Below, one piece after another: positions 51,153 through 61,047 of a stretch of 64,000 bases of DNA (the first letter of the stretch is position 1; every line of letters starts with the position of its first letter). Position numbers and translations under genes: made by a program. The notes beneath the pieces are model-generated. The model saw nothing but the letters and a program-made list of their open reading frames with translations. It searched no databases and had not been told where the DNA came from. The DNA comes from Bacillus sp. ISL-18 (lineage in GTDB: Bacteria; Bacillota; Bacilli; Bacillales; Cytobacillaceae), in the NCBI RefSeq assembly GCF_018613415.1, contig NZ_JAGGQG010000014.1, positions 1-64,000 on the forward strand, written 5' to 3'.

Positions 51153-51180
51153 TTGAAAATAAAACGCTTTGTAATATACT
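51153..51180 (+). promoter_or_regulatory. Promoter of the epimerase gene
   Basis: TTGAAA (51153-51158), 16-bp spacer, TATACT (51175-51180), about 70 bases before the ATG at 51248. Confidence 0.65.
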
Positions 51181-51247
51181 TAGTTTATGCAAACAACAAA
51201 CAAATGTCAATCGCTGAATAGTGAGTTGTTGGAAAGGAGGAATAGAC

Positions 51248-52096
51248 ATGAAAAAAGTAGTAATAACAGGTGGAAGCGGGCTCCTGGGACGGGACGTCAT
51301 AAAAGAATTTCTGGACCATGGGTATGAGGTTGTCAATGCTGATAGGATATATCCTAAAGAACAGCTTTGTCGGACCGTTATTACCGATTTAACGAAACTA
51401 GGTGAGGTATATGGAGTATTAGCTGGTGCGGATGCTGTCATTCATCTTGCAGCTATCCCAGTTGCTTACTCGCATCCAAATGAAGTGACCTTCCAAAACA
51501 ATGTCATGTCCACCTATAACATTTTAGAAGCTGCAGGGAATTTAGGAATTAAAAAAGCTGTCATTTCTTCAAGTGAGTCGTCCTATGGTATTTGTTTTTC
51601 CAAGCAGGATCTTCAGCCTCAATATGTACCGATTGATGAGGATCATCCACAATTGCCGGAAGAAAGCTATGGATTATCCAAGATTGTGAATGAAAAAACA
51701 GCCGATATGATTCACCGGAGAACAGGCATGCAGGTGGTGTCATTCAGATTAGGAAACGTCATTTCTCCAGAAATGTATAAAAATTTCCCTGGCTTTATCC
51801 ATGATCCTGAACAACGAAAAACCATTCTTTGGAGTTATATTGATACAAGAGATGCAGCGACGGCTTACCGGTTGGCCATTGAGACAGACGGACTCGGTTC
51901 AGTTGCCCTTAATATTGGTGCGGATGAAACCAGTATGGACATTGAAAGCAAACAATTAATGGAAATTTGCTATCCAGCTGTTAAGGATTTCCGAAATGAT
52001 TTAGCAGGTTTCGCCCCATTATTAAACAATGAGAAGGCAAAAAGACTGTTGAAATGGCAGCCTGTTCATCAGTGGAGAAATTACGTGAAGCATTAG
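51248..52096 (+). CDS. NAD-dependent epimerase/dehydratase (extended SDR)
   Basis: A 282-residue enzyme. The cofactor motif is VVITGGSGLLGRDVI at the start; AVIHLAAIPVAYSHPNE near residue 65, SSSESSYG near 108 and the YGLSK catalytic pair near 148 follow. The short form resembles uronate dehydrogenase and UDP-sugar epimerase relatives. The ATG at 51248 follows AAAGGAGG; the frame is open nine codons earlier. It is followed after 40 bases by an aldo/keto reductase and lies divergent from GH43, so a sugar-oxidation role is plausible but unproven. Confidence 0.83.
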   Translation: MKKVVITGGSGLLGRDVIKEFLDHGYEVVNADRIYPKEQLCRTVITDLTKLGEVYGVLAGADAVIHLAAIPVAYSHPNEVTFQNNVMSTYNILEAAGNLGIKKAVISSSESSYGICFSKQDLQPQYVPIDEDHPQLPEESYGLSKIVNEKTADMIHRRTGMQVVSFRLGNVISPEMYKNFPGFIHDPEQRKTILWSYIDTRDAATAYRLAIETDGLGSVALNIGADETSMDIESKQLMEICYPAVKDFRNDLAGFAPLLNNEKAKRLLKWQPVHQWRNYVKH

Positions 52097-52136
52097 TATT
52101 CGAAAATATTAATAGTTTGTGAAGGAGAGAGAATCC

Positions 52137-52976
52137 ATGATTACTAGTCTAAAAAGTACGGTGACATTACATAATGGTGTCAAAATGCCATGGGTAGGCT
52201 TAGGTGTTTTTTTAGTAAAAGACGGAGAAGAAGTGGTCAAATCCGTTAAAGCAGCTCTTGAGGCTGGCTATCGAAGCATTGACACAGCTGCAATTTATAA
52301 AAATGAAGAAGGTGTCGGCAAGGCGATTGCTGAATCAAACGTTCCCCGTGAGGAGCTCTTTATTACCACGAAGATTTGGAATGCTGATCAAGGATATGAA
52401 GAGACATTAAAAGCATTTGATGTCAGTATGGAAAAGCTAGGGTTGGATTATTTAGACCTTCTTCTCATTCACTGGCCGCTTCCATCCCATGGGAAATACG
52501 TGGATACATGGAGAGCGCTTGAAAAACTCTATAAAGATGGACGCGTCCGGGCCATTGGCGTAAGTAACTTTAAGGTCCATCACCTTCAAGATATTTTAGC
52601 AAATTGTGAAATTAAACCAATGGTCAATCAGGTAGAATACCATCCACGGTTTAATCAAAGGGAATTGCATGATTTTTGTAAGAAGAATGAAATACAGCTC
52701 GAAGCATGGTCACCTTTAATGCAAGGGGGGCTTCTAGACGAGCCTGTGTTAGTTGAAATTGCCAAAAAGTATAATAAATCCACGGCTCAAGTCATTATTC
52801 GCTGGGATATTCAAACTGGAGTAATCACTATTCCAAAGTCAGTTAAACCTCACCGAATTGCTGAAAATGCGGATGTCTTCGATTTCGAACTTTCACAAGA
52901 AGATATGGATAAAATAAACGCCTTAAATCAGGATAAACGTATGTTTGCGGATCCTGACGAGTTTAGTAGAGTATAA
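52137..52976 (+). CDS. Aldo/keto reductase
   Basis: A 279-residue NADPH-dependent (beta/alpha)8 enzyme of the AKR5 type (close to B. subtilis YtbE/YvgN). SIDTAAIYKNEEGVGKAI holds catalytic Asp and Tyr, TTKIWN the Lys, LLLIHWPLP the His; MVNQVEYHP and IPKSVKPHRIAENADVF bind the cofactor. The GTG at 52119 is inside the ribosome site AAGGAGAG, so I take the ATG at 52137. These enzymes reduce methylglyoxal and other aldehydes. Probably co-transcribed with the epimerase gene. Confidence 0.92.
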   Translation: MITSLKSTVTLHNGVKMPWVGLGVFLVKDGEEVVKSVKAALEAGYRSIDTAAIYKNEEGVGKAIAESNVPREELFITTKIWNADQGYEETLKAFDVSMEKLGLDYLDLLLIHWPLPSHGKYVDTWRALEKLYKDGRVRAIGVSNFKVHHLQDILANCEIKPMVNQVEYHPRFNQRELHDFCKKNEIQLEAWSPLMQGGLLDEPVLVEIAKKYNKSTAQVIIRWDIQTGVITIPKSVKPHRIAENADVFDFELSQEDMDKINALNQDKRMFADPDEFSRV

Positions 52977-52992
52977 AAGTAATAGATATCTA

Positions 52993-53027
52993 AAAGGAGG
53001 CTTATCTACTAGCGATGAGCCTCCTTT
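52993..53027. terminator. Terminator between convergent genes
   Basis: Arms AAAGGAGGCT (52993-53002) and AGCCTCCTTT (53018-53027); moderate T-runs on both strands. Confidence 0.8.
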
Positions 53028-53048
53028 AAGTTAATTTACATATTTGGT

Positions 53049-54440
53049 TTAGTAAACGACAACTGGTTCATTTTTACTAAGATTGTCATACACAACTTTC
53101 ATTACACTAGATGGAGTGTTGACACAGCCGCCAGATCCTGCGGTTAGATAAGCAGTACTTGCCCAGTTTCTTCGCCAGCTGGCATCATGGAACCCGCACC
53201 CACTAAGGGTAAAGGGTGCCCAATATTGAACCTTAACAGAATAATTTGCATTACCCACTTCACTTCCCTGAAGGATGGATGGCGTTTCTTTATACATAAC
53301 ATACCATACTCCTGTCGGTGTATCTTCATGGGTATTATGTCTGCCGGTAACCACATTGGAGGTAAAGGTTAATTTCCCATTCTTATAAAGCCAAATACGC
53401 TGTTCAGCAATTGACACTTCAGCATAAGTATGACCAATGCCATCATTACTTTTAGCATTATAGCCTGTACCGTAAGTACTCCAGCCAACACCATAAATAT
53501 GATCCGCTTCAAGTGACTTTTTCCCAGTTTCAAAAGCTTCCTGAACCCGCTTTGTTTCTTTTGTGACATTTATGGCCCAGCCATAAGATTGTCCTTTAAC
53601 TGTTATCACTGAACCTGAATGGGTTTTAAAATGGAAATTTTTATTTAACGTGGATTGGGAGTCATTAATTTTATTCAGCTTATCTTTTATGCCATCAGAT
53701 TCGATTGTGACTTGCATCTCTTTTGTCACCGATGCATTTCTTATTAAATCACTGCCTGTTAAAGAATAGACCTTGTCCTGCACTTTATAATCAACGGTTC
53801 GTTGAACAAGTTCCTGCAGCATTGTCATTTCTTTTTTTATAATGGGACTGTCCGCTTTGATGGGCTGCAGGTATTCAGGTTTCAAATGGACTTCACTTGT
53901 ATATTCCTGTTTTTGATAATTTTTTACTAATTGAGCAACATCATATTGTTTCCCAGCAACGCTTTTTGAGACAATAATTTTGCCTTGCTCTAAACGGGCT
54001 TCAGCATCTTTCGGGGCTAATAAGTTCTTATTCATGGAAAGAAGCTTAGCCTCTACTAGCTTTTTCAATGTTTGGCTGCGATACTGGTCCATTTTTCCTG
54101 GCTGTAGTGAAAAGTTCTTTTCCTTTGAGGAGGGCCAAAACGTCTGTTGGCTTTTTAACAATTTCTTTACACTAGGTAAATCGTTACTGGTAAATTCCAT
54201 TTTTGTATCTTTTCCGTCAAAAATTCGATTTTCTCCGATAAAGACATCATTTTTTAATACAGTGGATTTTAATTTTTTTAATGCTTTATCAGCAGTCAAT
54301 CCGCCCACCTTAGTGTGATTGATCATGACATGCGCATTGAACCTGGTTGACTGGTGGTAGTACATCCCAGCTAATACTAGCGCAATGATCACAATAAGAC
54401 TGCTTCCAATGATGACTTTAACTTTATGCAAGACCTTCAC
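53049..54440 (-). CDS. L,D-transpeptidase with N-terminal PG-binding-type domains
   Basis: A 463-residue protein with an uncleaved N-terminal membrane anchor (VIIGSSLIVIIALVLAGMYY) and the rest outside. Residues about 35-125 and 150-290 are repeats of the YoaR/VanW-linked putative peptidoglycan-binding domain; about 335-463 is the YkuD catalytic domain with the His in GCGFHDASWRR and the Cys in GSGGCVNTP. It crosslinks peptidoglycan stems or attaches groups to them. The His motif GFHD differs from the common HGT/HGN. Single-gene unit ending near the convergent terminator. Confidence 0.9.
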   Translation of the reverse strand: MKVLHKVKVIIGSSLIVIIALVLAGMYYHQSTRFNAHVMINHTKVGGLTADKALKKLKSTVLKNDVFIGENRIFDGKDTKMEFTSNDLPSVKKLLKSQQTFWPSSKEKNFSLQPGKMDQYRSQTLKKLVEAKLLSMNKNLLAPKDAEARLEQGKIIVSKSVAGKQYDVAQLVKNYQKQEYTSEVHLKPEYLQPIKADSPIIKKEMTMLQELVQRTVDYKVQDKVYSLTGSDLIRNASVTKEMQVTIESDGIKDKLNKINDSQSTLNKNFHFKTHSGSVITVKGQSYGWAINVTKETKRVQEAFETGKKSLEADHIYGVGWSTYGTGYNAKSNDGIGHTYAEVSIAEQRIWLYKNGKLTFTSNVVTGRHNTHEDTPTGVWYVMYKETPSILQGSEVGNANYSVKVQYWAPFTLSGCGFHDASWRRNWASTAYLTAGSGGCVNTPSSVMKVVYDNLSKNEPVVVY

Positions 54441-54706
54441 CTCAAGGATAATTGAAAGATTCCTAATATTAAAATTATTCCAATTAAAAATCTAGTAATC
54501 TAGTAGAGTATTTATTACTATTTCAATTATACCAAAATAATACCAAAATTTCACTTAGATGTTAGTCCTTATATTTACAAAATGTAGATAAATAGAAGGA
54601 CAAAGTATCGCTAATCTGAATAATAGGCCAGTTTAAGTTTACCGGTATAAAGATAGGTAAGTAGAATCCTGCAATCGTAGTGGCTAGATCCCAAAATAGT
54701 AGCAGC

Positions 54707-55912
54707 TTAGAGTTGTCTAGAGACCTCCTTGGATGTCCATGCTTTTTGCCAAGATTGCTTAGCAAGTAATACAATCACCAAACCAGCTAAACCAATTCCC
54801 GCGTACACCATAAAACCTGGTGTGTAGGTTCCTGTTATTTGTTTAAGTGTGCCGAGGATATTAGGAACAAAGAACCCGCCAATTCCTCCGGCTGCTCCCA
54901 CAATCCCGGTAACCATGCCTATTTCCGCTTGGAATCTTTGCGGTATCAATTGAAAGACGGCTCCATTTCCCATTCCGAGAAAAAGCATTCCGAAAAACAA
55001 TAACGTCGTGACAAGCGGGAGAGGTGGAAGCTGACTTACACCGAACATGCATAGAGCTACGGCAATAAATAAAATAGTCAAGAGACGAATACCGCCAATT
55101 CGATCAGCAATCGACCCGCCCACAGGACGGAAAAAACTTCCGGCTGCCACACACAGTGTAACAAAATCCCCAGCACTAACCTTTGATAATTGATATTGGT
55201 CAACAAAAAAGATGCTTAAAAAGCTTGATAACCCAACAAATCCACCAAAGGTCACACTGTAAAGCAGGCAGAAATACCAGGTATCCTTCTGTTTAAAAAT
55301 AGTGAAATATCCGGCTGGCTTCTTAGCTGAAGGCTGTAGGGGTGCATCTTTTGCCATAACGATATAAAGAATAAAGACGATCAAAAGAGGAATGATTGCT
55401 AATCCAATCACATTATGCCAGCCAATCTTTTCTGCAAGACGCGGACCGAATAGCGTGGCGAACAGGGTTCCGCTGTTACCGGCACCTGCAATCCCCATCG
55501 CTAATCCTTGTAAATGAGGAGGATACCAGCGGCTTGCCATTGGAATGGCTGCAGCAAAGCTTGCCCCTGCGACACCAAGAAGAATCCCTATTAAATAGAG
55601 CTCAGTTAATGTTGTGCCAAATAACCATGCCCAAACGAGAGGTACCATCGTGACAAGCATCCCAATAATGGCTGTCTTTTTTGGCCCAATTCGATCTGTC
55701 AGTAGGCCGAGGATTAAGCGAAAGAAGGAACCACTAAGAATAGGAACCCCTACAATGAAGCCTTTTTGTGCAGGAGTTAGACCGAAGTCTTTCGTAATAA
55801 AAACGCCAAGCGCACCCAAAATTACCCAAATCATAAAACTGACATCAAAATATAAAAATGACGCAACTAATGACGGTGTATGACCACTTTTTCTTAGCTC
55901 TGATAACTTCAT
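54707..55912 (-). CDS. NarK-type nitrate/nitrite transporter
   Basis: A 401-residue major facilitator protein with 12 membrane segments. FLYFDVSFMIWVILGALGVFI at the first segment, GVPILSGSFFRLILGLLTDRIGPKK near residue 55 (nitrate-contact Arg), AGNSGTLFATLFGPRLAE near 145 (nitrate signature) and GAAGGIGGFFVPNILG near 340 (second signature) are clear. The ATG follows AAAAGGAGG. It is divergent from nasB-nasC and would import nitrate for them, as NasA or NarK in B. subtilis. Confidence 0.92.
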   Translation of the reverse strand: MKLSELRKSGHTPSLVASFLYFDVSFMIWVILGALGVFITKDFGLTPAQKGFIVGVPILSGSFFRLILGLLTDRIGPKKTAIIGMLVTMVPLVWAWLFGTTLTELYLIGILLGVAGASFAAAIPMASRWYPPHLQGLAMGIAGAGNSGTLFATLFGPRLAEKIGWHNVIGLAIIPLLIVFILYIVMAKDAPLQPSAKKPAGYFTIFKQKDTWYFCLLYSVTFGGFVGLSSFLSIFFVDQYQLSKVSAGDFVTLCVAAGSFFRPVGGSIADRIGGIRLLTILFIAVALCMFGVSQLPPLPLVTTLLFFGMLFLGMGNGAVFQLIPQRFQAEIGMVTGIVGAAGGIGGFFVPNILGTLKQITGTYTPGFMVYAGIGLAGLVIVLLAKQSWQKAWTSKEVSRQL

Positions 55913-56125
55913 AAAATACTTCTCCTCCTTTTAGTTCGGTAAATAGTTATCCAATACTTTCACTTCCTATTACCAGCCGACATTGGTTTTTTTTGAAAAG
56001 ACAACTTTCCCAAGCAACAGTATGAATGAGAACAGATTCACTTTATTTTTCATTTTGGGCCTCCTGCTTTTTAATTTTTTGCATGTTGTTAGAATAGTCT
56101 GCCAATATTCTTTTGTCATGATTTA

Positions 56126-56142
56126 TGTAAGGTCCTCTAACA
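56126..56142. promoter_or_regulatory. TnrA/GlnR-type box 1
   Basis: TGTAAGGTCCTCTAACA fits TGTNA-N7-TNACA at every fixed position. Confidence 0.75.
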
Positions 56143-56154
56143 TAGAAACTTTTG

Positions 56155-56171
56155 TGTAAGGAGATATGACA
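56155..56171. promoter_or_regulatory. TnrA/GlnR-type box 2
   Basis: TGTAAGGAGATATGACA fits TGTNA-N7-TNACA at every fixed position. Its centre is 29 bases from box 1, just under three helical turns, so both boxes face nearly the same side. Confidence 0.78.
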
Positions 56172-56257
56172 TGATTGATTTCTAATTCGTTCTTTTATGA
56201 AATAATAAACGGTATTCATGAACATGGCAGGTACTCTTACAATGCTGGAGGTTTGTT

Positions 56258-58351
56258 ATGAAAAAGCAAAAACTGGTCTTAATAGGCAACGGGATGGCAG
56301 GTGTACGTTGTATGGAGGAGATCCTAACGATCTGTCCCGATGGTTTTGATATGACGATTTTTGGCAGTGAGCCACATGTGAACTACAATCGGATCCTTTT
56401 GTCGACGGTGCTGCAAGGCGGCACAACCCTTGAGGAGATTACCCTAAATGATCGTAATTGGTATGAAAGGCACCAAATTAAACTATTTACAGGGGAAACA
56501 GTTGTAAAAATTGATACGGTAAAACAGGTGGTTATTACCGATAAAAGCCAAGAGATTTCCTACGATCGCCTCATCATAGCGACTGGATCAGTTCCCTTTC
56601 TTCCTTCTATTCCAGGTGCGGATAAAAAAGGGGTTACGGCCTTCCGAACGATAGAAGACTGTCAGACGATCATGGCAACAGCGAAGCATTTTAGAAAAGC
56701 AGCGGTCATTGGAGGAGGTTTGTTAGGACTCGAGGCGGCAAGAGGGCTCCTCAACCTTGGAATGGATGTGAGTGTGGTCCACATTGGAAGTTATTTATTA
56801 GAACGACAATTAGATCATACGGCAGCGAGGATGGTTCAAGTTGATTTGGAGAATCAAGGAATGAAGTTTCTTTTTGAAAAACACACGCAGGAAATTACCG
56901 GAGATAACCGGGCAGAAGGGCTGGTTTTTAAAGACGGGACCATGATTGATACGGATCTGGTGGTGATGGCAGCGGGGGTTAGACCGAATGTCCAATTAGC
57001 CAGAGAAAGTGGAATTGAAACGAATCGAGCCATCCTCGTGAATGATTTTTTACAAACAAGCGCAGAGAATGTTTACGCTGTCGGAGAATGTGTTGAACAT
57101 CGCGGCCGTGTTTATGGACTTGTAAAGCCTTTATATGAACAAGGGAAAATAGCAGCCAAACATATCTGCGGTATCGGGGACCAAGGCTATAAAGGTTCTG
57201 TTCTTTCTACACAATTAAAAATTTCAGGGATAGAGGTGTTTTCTGCAGGAAAGTTTCATGAGGACTCCTTGTCGAAGTCTATTAAACTATACGATGAGGT
57301 CAATCGAATCTATAAAAAATTGGTCTTTCAAGATCATAAATTGATTGGTGCTGTTCTTTTTGGAGATACAAGGGAGCGGACGAGATTGCTCGATATGATT
57401 GCCAGCCAGCAGGAAGTGTCTGACCAAGAAAAAATGGCTTTATTGCAATCAGCAAGAGAGACCAGTTATTCAGTTGCTGCCATGCCTCATAGCGAACTAG
57501 TTTGTAACTGTAATGGGGTGACAAAGGGAGCAATAGTGGAAGCAGTTCAACAAAAAGGATTGACCACCGTTGACCAAGTGAAAAAATGCACGAAAGCATC
57601 CGGCTCCTGCGGTGGCTGTAAATCGGTAGTTACGGAACTAGTTTCCTATCTAAAGAGCGATGAGTGTACTGAAATCAGCAAAAAAAAATCGATGTGTCCC
57701 TGTACCTCCCTAACAGAGGATGAAGTCGTACAGGAGCTGCTGCAGCTCGGCATCACTACCTTCATAGAAGCAATAGAGAAGCTGAATTGGAATACCAACA
57801 ATGGCTGCAGCATTTGTCGTCCTGCCATCAACTATTACTTAGGAATGATTTATCCGGAAAATGGCAGAGAACAAGGCATTGACAGGATCATCACGTGTAT
57901 AGAGGAATACAATTGCCAATGTGATAAACAACGATCCCTGAAATTAGCGGCTGCCTTTAAAAAGGGATTAGAGTTTTTAGCCATGCCATGCCTGTTAAAG
58001 CTAGGTGTCTCCACCTGTATGCATAACGGAGCGGGCTCTACAATAAAAGATATTGGCGTCATTGGAACGGGATTAGGCTGGGAAATTTATGCGGGAGGCA
58101 GCAGCGGAAGATTGATTCAAGCAGGCGAATTATTGGCGGTTGTCCCGACTGATAAAGAAGCTGTCCAAATCATTAGGGGGCTGATTCAATATTATCGGGA
58201 ATCAGCTCATTACCAGGAGCAAATAGGGCAGTGGCTTGAACGAATGGGCTTAATTCATGTCAGGGAAGTATTGTTCGACCAAGAGCTTCGTCAGGAATTA
58301 CTAGAGCGCTTAGATGAAGAACTATCAGTAGGAAAAGGTGAGGAATTGTGA
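56258..58351 (+). CDS. nasB: Assimilatory nitrate reductase electron-transfer subunit
   Basis: A 697-residue flavoprotein that passes electrons from NADH to NasC. Residues 1-390 are the FAD/NAD(P) pyridine nucleotide-disulfide oxidoreductase part (LVLIGNGMAGVRCMEEIL; AAVIGGGLLGLEAARGL; ENVYAVGECVEH). Two [2Fe-2S] BFD-like domains follow (VCNCNGVTKGAIVEA with CGGCKS near 408-455; CPCTSLTEDEV with NNGCSICRP near 478-525). The last 120 residues resemble the nitrite reductase half domain (IKDIGVIGTGLGWEIYAGGSSG) but lack its full cysteine set, as in B. subtilis NasB. It overlaps nasC by four bases. Confidence 0.92.
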   Translation: MKKQKLVLIGNGMAGVRCMEEILTICPDGFDMTIFGSEPHVNYNRILLSTVLQGGTTLEEITLNDRNWYERHQIKLFTGETVVKIDTVKQVVITDKSQEISYDRLIIATGSVPFLPSIPGADKKGVTAFRTIEDCQTIMATAKHFRKAAVIGGGLLGLEAARGLLNLGMDVSVVHIGSYLLERQLDHTAARMVQVDLENQGMKFLFEKHTQEITGDNRAEGLVFKDGTMIDTDLVVMAAGVRPNVQLARESGIETNRAILVNDFLQTSAENVYAVGECVEHRGRVYGLVKPLYEQGKIAAKHICGIGDQGYKGSVLSTQLKISGIEVFSAGKFHEDSLSKSIKLYDEVNRIYKKLVFQDHKLIGAVLFGDTRERTRLLDMIASQQEVSDQEKMALLQSARETSYSVAAMPHSELVCNCNGVTKGAIVEAVQQKGLTTVDQVKKCTKASGSCGGCKSVVTELVSYLKSDECTEISKKKSMCPCTSLTEDEVVQELLQLGITTFIEAIEKLNWNTNNGCSICRPAINYYLGMIYPENGREQGIDRIITCIEEYNCQCDKQRSLKLAAAFKKGLEFLAMPCLLKLGVSTCMHNGAGSTIKDIGVIGTGLGWEIYAGGSSGRLIQAGELLAVVPTDKEAVQIIRGLIQYYRESAHYQEQIGQWLERMGLIHVREVLFDQELRQELLERLDEELSVGKGEEL

Positions 58352-60495
58352 CGGAATTGATGCTAAAGTATTTCCGTAAAAAGCAACAGGAAGTACAAAC
58401 GGAAAAAATATATGATACACAATGTCCCTTTTGTAGTATGCAGTGTAAAATGCAATTGATCGAACAGTCGATTGTTTCACGAAAGCAATATAAAACAGTT
58501 GGAATAGATAATCCGACCACCCATGGCCGTGTATGTGTCAAAGGCCTGAATGCCTACCAGCATGCGTTTCATAAGGAACGATTAAAATACCCGATGTTAA
58601 AAGTAAATGGAGAATTTGTTCGAATTACGTGGGAACAAGCATTGGAACAGATTAAAGACCAGTTTACTAGAATACAAGACGAAGACGGACTTAATGCCTT
58701 AGCGGTGTATGGGAGTGCATCGATTACGAACGAAGAAGCGTATTTACTTGGTAAATTTGCCCGAGTGGCTTTAAAGACGAAGTATATCGATTATAATGGC
58801 CGGTTATGTATGTCGGCCGCTGCTTCAGCCGCTAGTCAAACCTTCGGGATGGACAGAGGATTGACCAATAGTCTCGCTGAAATTCCATATACCCGCTGCA
58901 TTATTTTAGCCGGAACGAATATCGCGGAATGCCAGCCAACAATCATGCCCTATTTTGAAAAAGCAAAAGAAAATGGGGCATTTATTATTGCGATCGATCC
59001 ACGGGAAACATCGACTACGAAACTAGCAGACTTACATTTAAAAGTGAAACCAGGAACCGATGCAGCATTAGCAAACGGGCTGTTGAAGGTGATCATCGAA
59101 GAAAATTACATGGATGAACAATTTATTCAAGAACGTGCGAATGGCTTTGATGAGGTTGCAGAGTATGTAAGGTCAATAAAGTTAGCGGAAATCGAAGAAA
59201 TTACAGGAGTCTCGATAAACCAAATTCGCAAAGCGGCCATTACATTTGGCAAAGAAGAAACAGGAATGATTTTTACCGCGAGAGGAGTCGAGCAGCAAAC
59301 AGATGGAGCAGCCGCGGTCCGTAACTTCCTTAATATCCTTGTAGCTACTGGCAAGCTGGGCAAGCTGCATTGCGGTTTTGGGGCGATTACCGGACAAGGG
59401 AACGGTCAAGGGGCGAGAGAGCACGGCCAAAAAGCTGACCAGCTCCCAGGGTACCGGTTGATTGAAAACGAAGCACATCGAACACAAATAGCCAATGTTT
59501 GGGGAATCCATCCAGAGGATTTACCCGGAAAAGGCGTCTCGGCCTATGAAATGATGGAGAAAATCGATGAGAGAGAAATTACGGGGATGTTTTTAATGTG
59601 CTCCAATCCAGTTGTCTCCAATCCAAATGCTCATTTTGTTAAGAATGCATTGAAAAAGTTAAAATTTCTTGTCGCGGTCGATTTATTTATTTCAGAAACA
59701 GCCAAACTAGCGGATCTCATTCTGCCCACTTCCTCCTACTTAGAGGATGCAGGGACCATGACGAATGTGGAGGGGAGGGTAACGTTACGGGAAGCGAGCT
59801 GCCCATGTCCGGGTGAAGTGAAGCATGATTGGCAAATCATTGTGGAGATTGCCCGAGTAATGGGGAAAGAAAAGTACTTTTCTTTTTCATCTGCTGAAGA
59901 AATTTTTAATGAATTGCGATTGGCTAGCCGAGGGGGAATCGCGGATTATTACGGGATTACCTATGAAAGGCTGCGAAAGGAAGGCGGCATTTTGTGGCCA
60001 TGTCCTGAACTTGACCATAAAGGGACCACGAGGCTGTTTGAAACGTCCTTTGCTCATCCTGATGGCAAGGCTGTGATGGTTGTAGTTCCCAACAAATCTG
60101 TTGTTCCAAAGGAAGAGGTGTGCAGCGAGTATCCCTTGTATTTGACAACAGGAAGAGTTATGTCTCATTACTTAACGGGAGTTCAAACAAGGAGAAGTCC
60201 TGCATTAGCTGCTAGAAATATTGAATCCTATATGGAAATTCATCCGACAACGGCAAGGAAATACCAAATTGTAGACCATTCCTTAGTTAAAATTGAATCT
60301 CGACGAGGCAGTATAATCGTTCGAAGCAAATACACGGAGGAGATTCGTCCGGATACCATCTTTGTTCCATTTCATTGGGCAGACTCCCAAAATGTGAATA
60401 ATCTTGTCGGAGAAGAATTGGACCCTGTCTGCAGGATGCCTGGTTTTAAATTAAGTGCTGTTAAGGTAAAACCAGTAAATGATGTCAACATCTGA
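58348..60495 (+). CDS. nasC: Assimilatory nitrate reductase catalytic subunit
   Basis: A 715-residue molybdopterin enzyme reducing nitrate to nitrite. The [4Fe-4S] cysteines are Cys26, Cys29, Cys33 (CPFCSMQC) and Cys63 (VCVKG). DYNGRLCMSAAAS near 150 supplies the Mo-ligand Cys; IITGQGNGQGAREHGQKADQ-like glycine-rich block near 350 and LILPTSSYLEDAGTMTNVEGR near 460 bind the cofactor. The C-terminal MGD-binding domain begins near 590 (YPLYLTTGRVMSHYLTG). GTG start at 58348 overlapping the nasB stop. No nitrite reductase gene lies in the window. Confidence 0.94.
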   Translation: MTELMLKYFRKKQQEVQTEKIYDTQCPFCSMQCKMQLIEQSIVSRKQYKTVGIDNPTTHGRVCVKGLNAYQHAFHKERLKYPMLKVNGEFVRITWEQALEQIKDQFTRIQDEDGLNALAVYGSASITNEEAYLLGKFARVALKTKYIDYNGRLCMSAAASAASQTFGMDRGLTNSLAEIPYTRCIILAGTNIAECQPTIMPYFEKAKENGAFIIAIDPRETSTTKLADLHLKVKPGTDAALANGLLKVIIEENYMDEQFIQERANGFDEVAEYVRSIKLAEIEEITGVSINQIRKAAITFGKEETGMIFTARGVEQQTDGAAAVRNFLNILVATGKLGKLHCGFGAITGQGNGQGAREHGQKADQLPGYRLIENEAHRTQIANVWGIHPEDLPGKGVSAYEMMEKIDEREITGMFLMCSNPVVSNPNAHFVKNALKKLKFLVAVDLFISETAKLADLILPTSSYLEDAGTMTNVEGRVTLREASCPCPGEVKHDWQIIVEIARVMGKEKYFSFSSAEEIFNELRLASRGGIADYYGITYERLRKEGGILWPCPELDHKGTTRLFETSFAHPDGKAVMVVVPNKSVVPKEEVCSEYPLYLTTGRVMSHYLTGVQTRRSPALAARNIESYMEIHPTTARKYQIVDHSLVKIESRRGSIIVRSKYTEEIRPDTIFVPFHWADSQNVNNLVGEELDPVCRMPGFKLSAVKVKPVNDVNI

Positions 60496-60581
60496 TGTCA
60501 TACGTTGAAAACGATGTCCATGGAGTACTTAATAACCCTGTCTAAACATAGACTTAGATGTGTATATGAAGGGGGGATTAG

Positions 60582-60989
60582 GTGAATAACATCAAGCAGC
60601 TAGGAGAACAATTTGCCCAAATCCTAAATGGAAAAGCCGAGCTAAAGCATAATGGCTGTTCTGTTTCACTAAAGCGCAGTTTTAATGTACTTATTCAAGG
60701 ACGTCCTAGTCATTCCATTTTACCAGTAGGAATTTCTTTTGAGTCTTTGGATGTGAATGGGAATGCCTTAAACTTGGGAGAAATAACATTACTTGAAGAG
60801 GAGATTCCAGGATTCATGAAATCCAGTGTGGAACAAGGGCTCATTGTGGGAGCATTGCATAATCACTGGATCTATACACAACCACATCTGATGTACATTC
60901 ATATACAATCGGTGGAGCCGCCCCTTGTTTTTGCTAGGAAAGTTGCAAAGGCATTTACAACATTAATCAGCTACCCGATTCAAGAATAA
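60582..60989 (+). CDS. DUF1259 (LppY/LpqO-type) protein
   Basis: A soluble 135-residue protein with no signal peptide, although many relatives are secreted. FNVLIQGRPSHSILPVGISFESLD and VGALHNHWIYTQPHLMYIHIQS match the DUF1259 family, whose function is unknown; the HNHW pair may bind a metal. GTG start at 60582 after GGGGGG. It follows nasC by 86 bases on the same strand but a role in nitrate use is not shown. Confidence 0.8.
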   Translation: MNNIKQLGEQFAQILNGKAELKHNGCSVSLKRSFNVLIQGRPSHSILPVGISFESLDVNGNALNLGEITLLEEEIPGFMKSSVEQGLIVGALHNHWIYTQPHLMYIHIQSVEPPLVFARKVAKAFTTLISYPIQE

Positions 60990-61047
60990 AGAGCAGCACC
61001 ATTTAAAAGGGAAGTGTTTTGATTATTAACGTTAATCAAAAGTAAAC

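Larger units (their letters stand above)
55913..56257. other. Divergent control region of the nitrate genes
   Basis: About 345 bases between narK-like and nasB, holding two perfect TnrA/GlnR-type boxes close to the nasB side (listed). No ORF longer than shadows. Confidence 0.65.

Noticed and set aside
51159..51175. cre site in the epimerase promoter
   Set aside because: The AACGCTTT core looks like cre, but only 10 of 14 consensus positions fit.
55396..55883. Two plus-strand frames within the narK-like gene
   Set aside because: Both mirror the conserved transporter on the minus strand and show no motif or ribosome site.
58260..58541. Antisense 93-codon frame over the nasB-nasC junction
   Set aside because: It lies fully opposite strongly conserved coding sequence and has no ribosome site; a shadow frame.
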